From Kitasatospora phosalacinea (lineage in GTDB: Bacteria > Actinomycetota > Actinomycetes > Streptomycetales > Streptomycetaceae), in NCBI RefSeq assembly GCF_000716545.1, contig NZ_JNWZ01000053.1, forward strand, positions 1 to 46,627: 46,627 bases of DNA. The letters are read 5' to 3'. The notes under the pieces were generated by a model. The model was given only the letters and a program-made list of their open reading frames with translations. It was not told the DNA's origin and did not search any database. Made by a program: the position numbers and the translations under genes. Within the stretch, counting starts at the first letter, position 1, and every line of letters starts with the position of its first letter. This document shows positions 43,796-46,627 of the stretch, in pieces.

Positions 43796-44731
43796 TCAGG
43801 CCGTTTCGGCCTCGATGCGTTCGACGATGAGTTCGCAGAGTTCGTGGGTGCGCAGTGCGTCGGTGGCGTCGAGCGTCTTGCCGGCGCGGAGGGCGTCGAG
43901 GAAGTGCAGGACGACCTGTTCGATGCCGCGTTGGCGGGCGACCGGGACCCAGTCGCCGCGGCGGCGGACGGTGGGCTGGCCGCGGTGGTCGATGACCTCG
44001 GCGAGGTTGTGCACCTCGCGCTTGGAGTCGGCGCCGGAGACTTCCAGGATCTCCTCGGTGGAGCCGGAGACCCGGTTCATGATGCCGAGGGCGGTGAAGC
44101 CGCGCCCGGCCAGGGTGAGGACGAGGTGTTCGACCAGGCCGTCGCGGGTGCGGGAGCGGACGTCGACGTGCTCGATCTCGCCGGGGACGAGGAAGCGCAG
44201 GCTGTCGACGACGTGGATGAAGTCGTCGTAGACCAGGGTGCGGGCGCGTTCGGGCAGGCCCTCGCGGTGCTTCTGCAGGACGATCAGGTCGCGCGGGCGT
44301 TCGGCGGCGAGCAGGTAGCCGGGGGCGTGGCGGCGGTTGAAGCCGACCAGCAGGGAGCGGCCGGTGTGCTCGGCGAGGGAGGTCAGGCGGCGGGCGCCGG
44401 CGAGGTCGTAGGCGAGCGGCTTGTCCACGTACACGTCGACGCCGCGGGTGAGCAGTTCCTCGACGATCGGGACGTGCTGGTCGGTGGCGGCGTGGACGAA
44501 CGCGGCGCGGATGCCGGAGTCGATCAGTTCGCCCAGGTCGGTGGTGCGGAACGGGATCCGGTGGGCGTCGCCGATCCGGTCGAGCTTGGCCCGGTCGCGG
44601 GTCATCAGGCGCAGGTCGATACCGGGCTGGGCGGTGAGGACCGGCAGGTAGGCCTTCTGCGCGATGTCTCCGAGGCCGATGACGCCGATCGGGATCGGGG
44701 GCGTGCTGCGGCCGGTCTCGTGATCGCTCAT
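43796..44731 (-). CDS. Gfo/Idh/MocA-family oxidoreductase
   Basis: 311 residues. N-terminal Rossmann GVIGLGDIAQKAYLPVL, the sugar-dehydrogenase VYVDKPLAYDLAGARRL (Lys of the E/D-K-P motif) and a C-terminal alpha/beta domain. NAD(P)-dependent oxidoreductase acting on a sugar or cyclitol; substrate unknown. Start ATG 44731 with GGAG upstream. It lies upstream of the FolD homologue, separated by a strong hairpin. Confidence 0.87.
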   Translation of the reverse strand: MSDHETGRSTPPIPIGVIGLGDIAQKAYLPVLTAQPGIDLRLMTRDRAKLDRIGDAHRIPFRTTDLGELIDSGIRAAFVHAATDQHVPIVEELLTRGVDVYVDKPLAYDLAGARRLTSLAEHTGRSLLVGFNRRHAPGYLLAAERPRDLIVLQKHREGLPERARTLVYDDFIHVVDSLRFLVPGEIEHVDVRSRTRDGLVEHLVLTLAGRGFTALGIMNRVSGSTEEILEVSGADSKREVHNLAEVIDHRGQPTVRRRGDWVPVARQRGIEQVVLHFLDALRAGKTLDATDALRTHELCELIVERIEAETA

Positions 44732-44933
44732 CGGGCACTCCTACGAGGGTGGGTGGTGGTCGTCCCTGACCACCCGGCAGCATATGCCAGGACGGGTGTT
44801 GAGCAGTCAGGACGCCGGTGGATCGGCCGATTCGCGCCGGTGTGGCGCGGCCCCGCCCGGGGACGGCCCGCGCGGCTGCTCGCGCCGGCCCCGGACGGCC
44901 TCCTCCCCCGCCCCCGACCGGGGGCGCGCGCCG

Positions 44934-45347
44934 TCAGCCGCCCGCGGGCCCACCCGCGTCCGCGTCCGCGCCGAGGATCCGGCGGAGGTCGGCCGCCGCG
45001 TCGTCGAGCCGGCCCGCGTAGCCGCCCTGGGCCAGCCGCAGCACGAAGGCCACGGCGTCGTCCGGGTGCGGGTCGGCGTACGGCTGCCCGTTGTAGTCGA
45101 GGAACAGCAGCACCGACTCGAAGGTGGTGCGCTTGTTCCGGTCCGTCATGGGGTGGTTACGGGACAGGGACTCGCCGAGCGCGACCGCCTTGGACCACAC
45201 GTCCGGGTAGGCGTCCGCGCCGAAGGCCGAGGCCCGCGGGCGGCCGAGGGCGGACTGCAGCAGCGAGCGCTCGCGCACCACCGCGGCGTCGCCCAGCAGG
45301 TGGACGACGTCGTCCTCGTCGAGGTGGTCGGTGCCGTGCGTGCTCAC
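44934..45347 (-). CDS. doc: Doc/Fic-type toxin
   Basis: 137 residues from GTG 45347. The Fic motif is HPMTDRNKR (His65, Asp69, Asn71, Lys72, Arg73), a variant of H-x-F-x-[D/N]-x-N-K-R, in a Doc-like frame (ALGRPRASAFGADAYPDVWSKAVALGESLSRN; LLFLDYNGQPYADP). Doc-type toxins phosphorylate elongation factor Tu. Its start overlaps the stop of an upstream short frame at 45344-45493 by four bases (GTGA), the usual layout of a type II toxin-antitoxin pair. Confidence 0.85.
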   Translation of the reverse strand: MSTHGTDHLDEDDVVHLLGDAAVVRERSLLQSALGRPRASAFGADAYPDVWSKAVALGESLSRNHPMTDRNKRTTFESVLLFLDYNGQPYADPHPDDAVAFVLRLAQGGYAGRLDDAAADLRRILGADADAGGPAGG

Positions 45348-45493
45348 AAGTCCGCCAGCCTCTCCAGCGTCTCGGCGTTCGCCGCCCGGATCCGCGCCAC
45401 CAGGGCGGCCCGCCGCTCGGCGCGCTGCTCCGGCGCCCAGTCGACGGCCCTCGGGTCCGGCGGCTGTTCCTGCGACCGCTCCTGCTGCTCCAC
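45344..45493 (-). CDS. Antitoxin candidate for the Doc toxin
   Basis: 49 residues from GTG 45493, with GGGGGAGG seven bases upstream. It reads VEQQERSQEQPPDPRAVDWA, then PEQRAERRAALVARIRAANA, then ETLERLADL. The N-terminus is Gln/Pro/Asp-rich and the C-terminal ~25 residues are Arg/Ala helix-like. Overlap of four bases with the toxin start makes co-translation likely. I do not recognise a Phd or RHH fold, so the antitoxin role rests on position. A 49-residue protein is on the short side for an antitoxin. Confidence 0.6.
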   Translation of the reverse strand: MEQQERSQEQPPDPRAVDWAPEQRAERRAALVARIRAANAETLERLADL

Positions 45494-45608
45494 CTCGGCG
45501 CCTCCCCCCGGCGGTTCGGTTCACGGTTCGGTTCGTGGACGGAAGCTAACAGGCGGGAGGGGGTGTCGTCGATCGGTTATTCGTCGGGGCAGTGGATCTG
45601 ACGCCGCT

Positions 45609-46529
45609 TCAGGACGGGCGGTCGAGGTGGGCGGCGGCCTGGGCGAGGGCGGTCAGGACGGGGCTGATCAGCGGGTGGAGTTCGGCGCCCGCGCGGGTGG
45701 CGGCGAAGACGCGGCGGGTGGCGAGGGGGCTGTCGACCGGGCGGACGGCGACGGCGGCGAGTTCGGTGCCGCGCAGGGCCGAGCGCGGGACGAGGGCGAC
45801 GCCGGCGCCGGCCGAGGCGAGGGCGGTGACGGCGCGGAAGTCGTCGGAGGAGTGCACCAGCCGGGGCTGGAAGCCGGCGTGTTCGCAGGCGAGCAGGACG
45901 ACGTCGTGGCAGGGGTTGCCGGGGTAGGGCCCGATCCACGGTTCGGCGGCGAGGTCGGCGACGGCGACCGGGCCGGCCCCGGCGGCCAGCGGGTGGTGCA
46001 GCGGGAGGACGGCGTCGAAGGGCTCGGCGTACAGCGGCAGCCGGGTGAGGCGGCGGTCGTCGGGGCGCGGGGCGCCGCGGTACTCGACGGCGACCGCGAT
46101 GTCGGCGCGCCCGTCGAGCAGCATCGGCAGGCTGGCGTCGCCCTCCGCGTCGAGGACGCGCACCCGCAGGTCGGGGGCGGTTCCGGCGAGCGCGGTGATG
46201 GCGGGGGCGAGGACGAGTGCGATGCCGGTGGCGAAGGCGGCGACGGTGACCTCGCCGGCGGAGCCGGAGTCGTAGGCGGCGAGGTCGGCCTCGGCGCGTT
46301 CGAGCTGGGCGAGGACGGCGTCGGCGTGGGTGAGCAGGATCTCCCCGGCGGCGGTGAGCCGGACGCCGCGGCCGGCCCGGACCAGCAGGGTGTGGCCGGT
46401 CTCCTGTTCGAGGGCGGCGAGCTGCTGGGAGACCGCGGAGGGGGTGAGGTAGAGCGCGGCCGCCGCGGCGGTCACCGTCCGGTGGTCGGCCACGGCCCGG
46501 AGGGTCCGCAGCCGTCGTGCGTCGATCAC
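45609..46529 (-). CDS. LysR-family transcriptional regulator
   Basis: 306 residues, standard LysR length. The N-terminal helix-turn-helix is LRAVADHRTVTAAAAALYLTPSAVSQQLAALEQETGHTLLVR, and the C-terminal part is a periplasmic-binding-protein-like effector domain (PDLRVRVLDAEGDASLPMLLDGRADIAV). It binds DNA as a tetramer and responds to an unknown small molecule. No divergent partner gene is seen; the next gene is beyond the window edge. ATG 46529. Confidence 0.92.
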   Translation of the reverse strand: MIDARRLRTLRAVADHRTVTAAAAALYLTPSAVSQQLAALEQETGHTLLVRAGRGVRLTAAGEILLTHADAVLAQLERAEADLAAYDSGSAGEVTVAAFATGIALVLAPAITALAGTAPDLRVRVLDAEGDASLPMLLDGRADIAVAVEYRGAPRPDDRRLTRLPLYAEPFDAVLPLHHPLAAGAGPVAVADLAAEPWIGPYPGNPCHDVVLLACEHAGFQPRLVHSSDDFRAVTALASAGAGVALVPRSALRGTELAAVAVRPVDSPLATRRVFAATRAGAELHPLISPVLTALAQAAAHLDRPS

Positions 46530-46627
46530 GGGTCAATTCTGCCAGCGCGGCGGGGGCGGCCGGGACGCCGGGTGGCCCGGGGCGCCCGCGGACCGCCCCG
46601 GGCGGGGGCGGGACGGGCGTCCGGGGG

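Overview
The window is chromosomal DNA from a streptomycete (Streptomyces or Kitasatospora). GC is very high, with strong third-position GC bias and frequent GTG and a few TTG starts. It carries a complete whiE-type spore-pigment locus, a SepF paralogue, a mycothiol-type DinB/maleylpyruvate isomerase pair and a SpoIIE/PAS/GAF phosphatase. No tRNA, rRNA, CRISPR array or complete mobile element was seen. The left edge cuts a plus-strand gene.

Left part (1-20 kb) is accessory and housekeeping: two GNAT acetyltransferases, a MATE exporter, a CopZ copper chaperone, a spermidine-synthase-like protein, an alpha/beta hydrolase, an AI-2E-type membrane protein, a GDPD phosphodiesterase and a HTH-TOBE molybdate-binding-type protein. 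A ROK repressor is divergent from an MFS transporter across a clear palindrome. Then come endonuclease IV, a VTT-domain membrane protein, a YrdB-like protein, a DinB protein, SepF, a TetR-DHA2 efflux operon with a palindromic operator, and a lipoprotein.

Centre (20-30 kb) is the spore-pigment type II polyketide locus. On the minus strand lie SchA/CurD-like monooxygenase, cupin, KS-alpha, KS-beta, ACP, aromatase and TcmI-type cyclase, mostly with 1-4 base overlaps. A FAD hydroxylase is divergent from the first gene, the same order as whiE ORFI-VIII. A SAM-methyltransferase-fold gene converges on the locus across a 16-bp hairpin; its usual catalytic His region is altered, so it may be an unusual tailoring enzyme. 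A beta-helix secreted protein precedes it, and a DHA2 exporter converges from the other side.

Right part (30-46.6 kb) holds a proline/serine-rich secreted protein, the SpoIIE-family phosphatase, an acyl-CoA ligase, and a zone of gene decay: an inositol-monophosphatase remnant lacking its N-terminus, an IS5-type transposase fragment, and an SDR gene that is frameshifted and missing its 3' end. The rest is a PAP2 lipid phosphatase, a TetR regulator with three operator half-sites, an MBL hydrolase, a FolD homologue, a Gfo/Idh oxidoreductase, a Doc/Fic toxin with a short overlapping antitoxin candidate, and a LysR regulator.

All calls come from reading translated sequence and motifs by eye. No database search was run.
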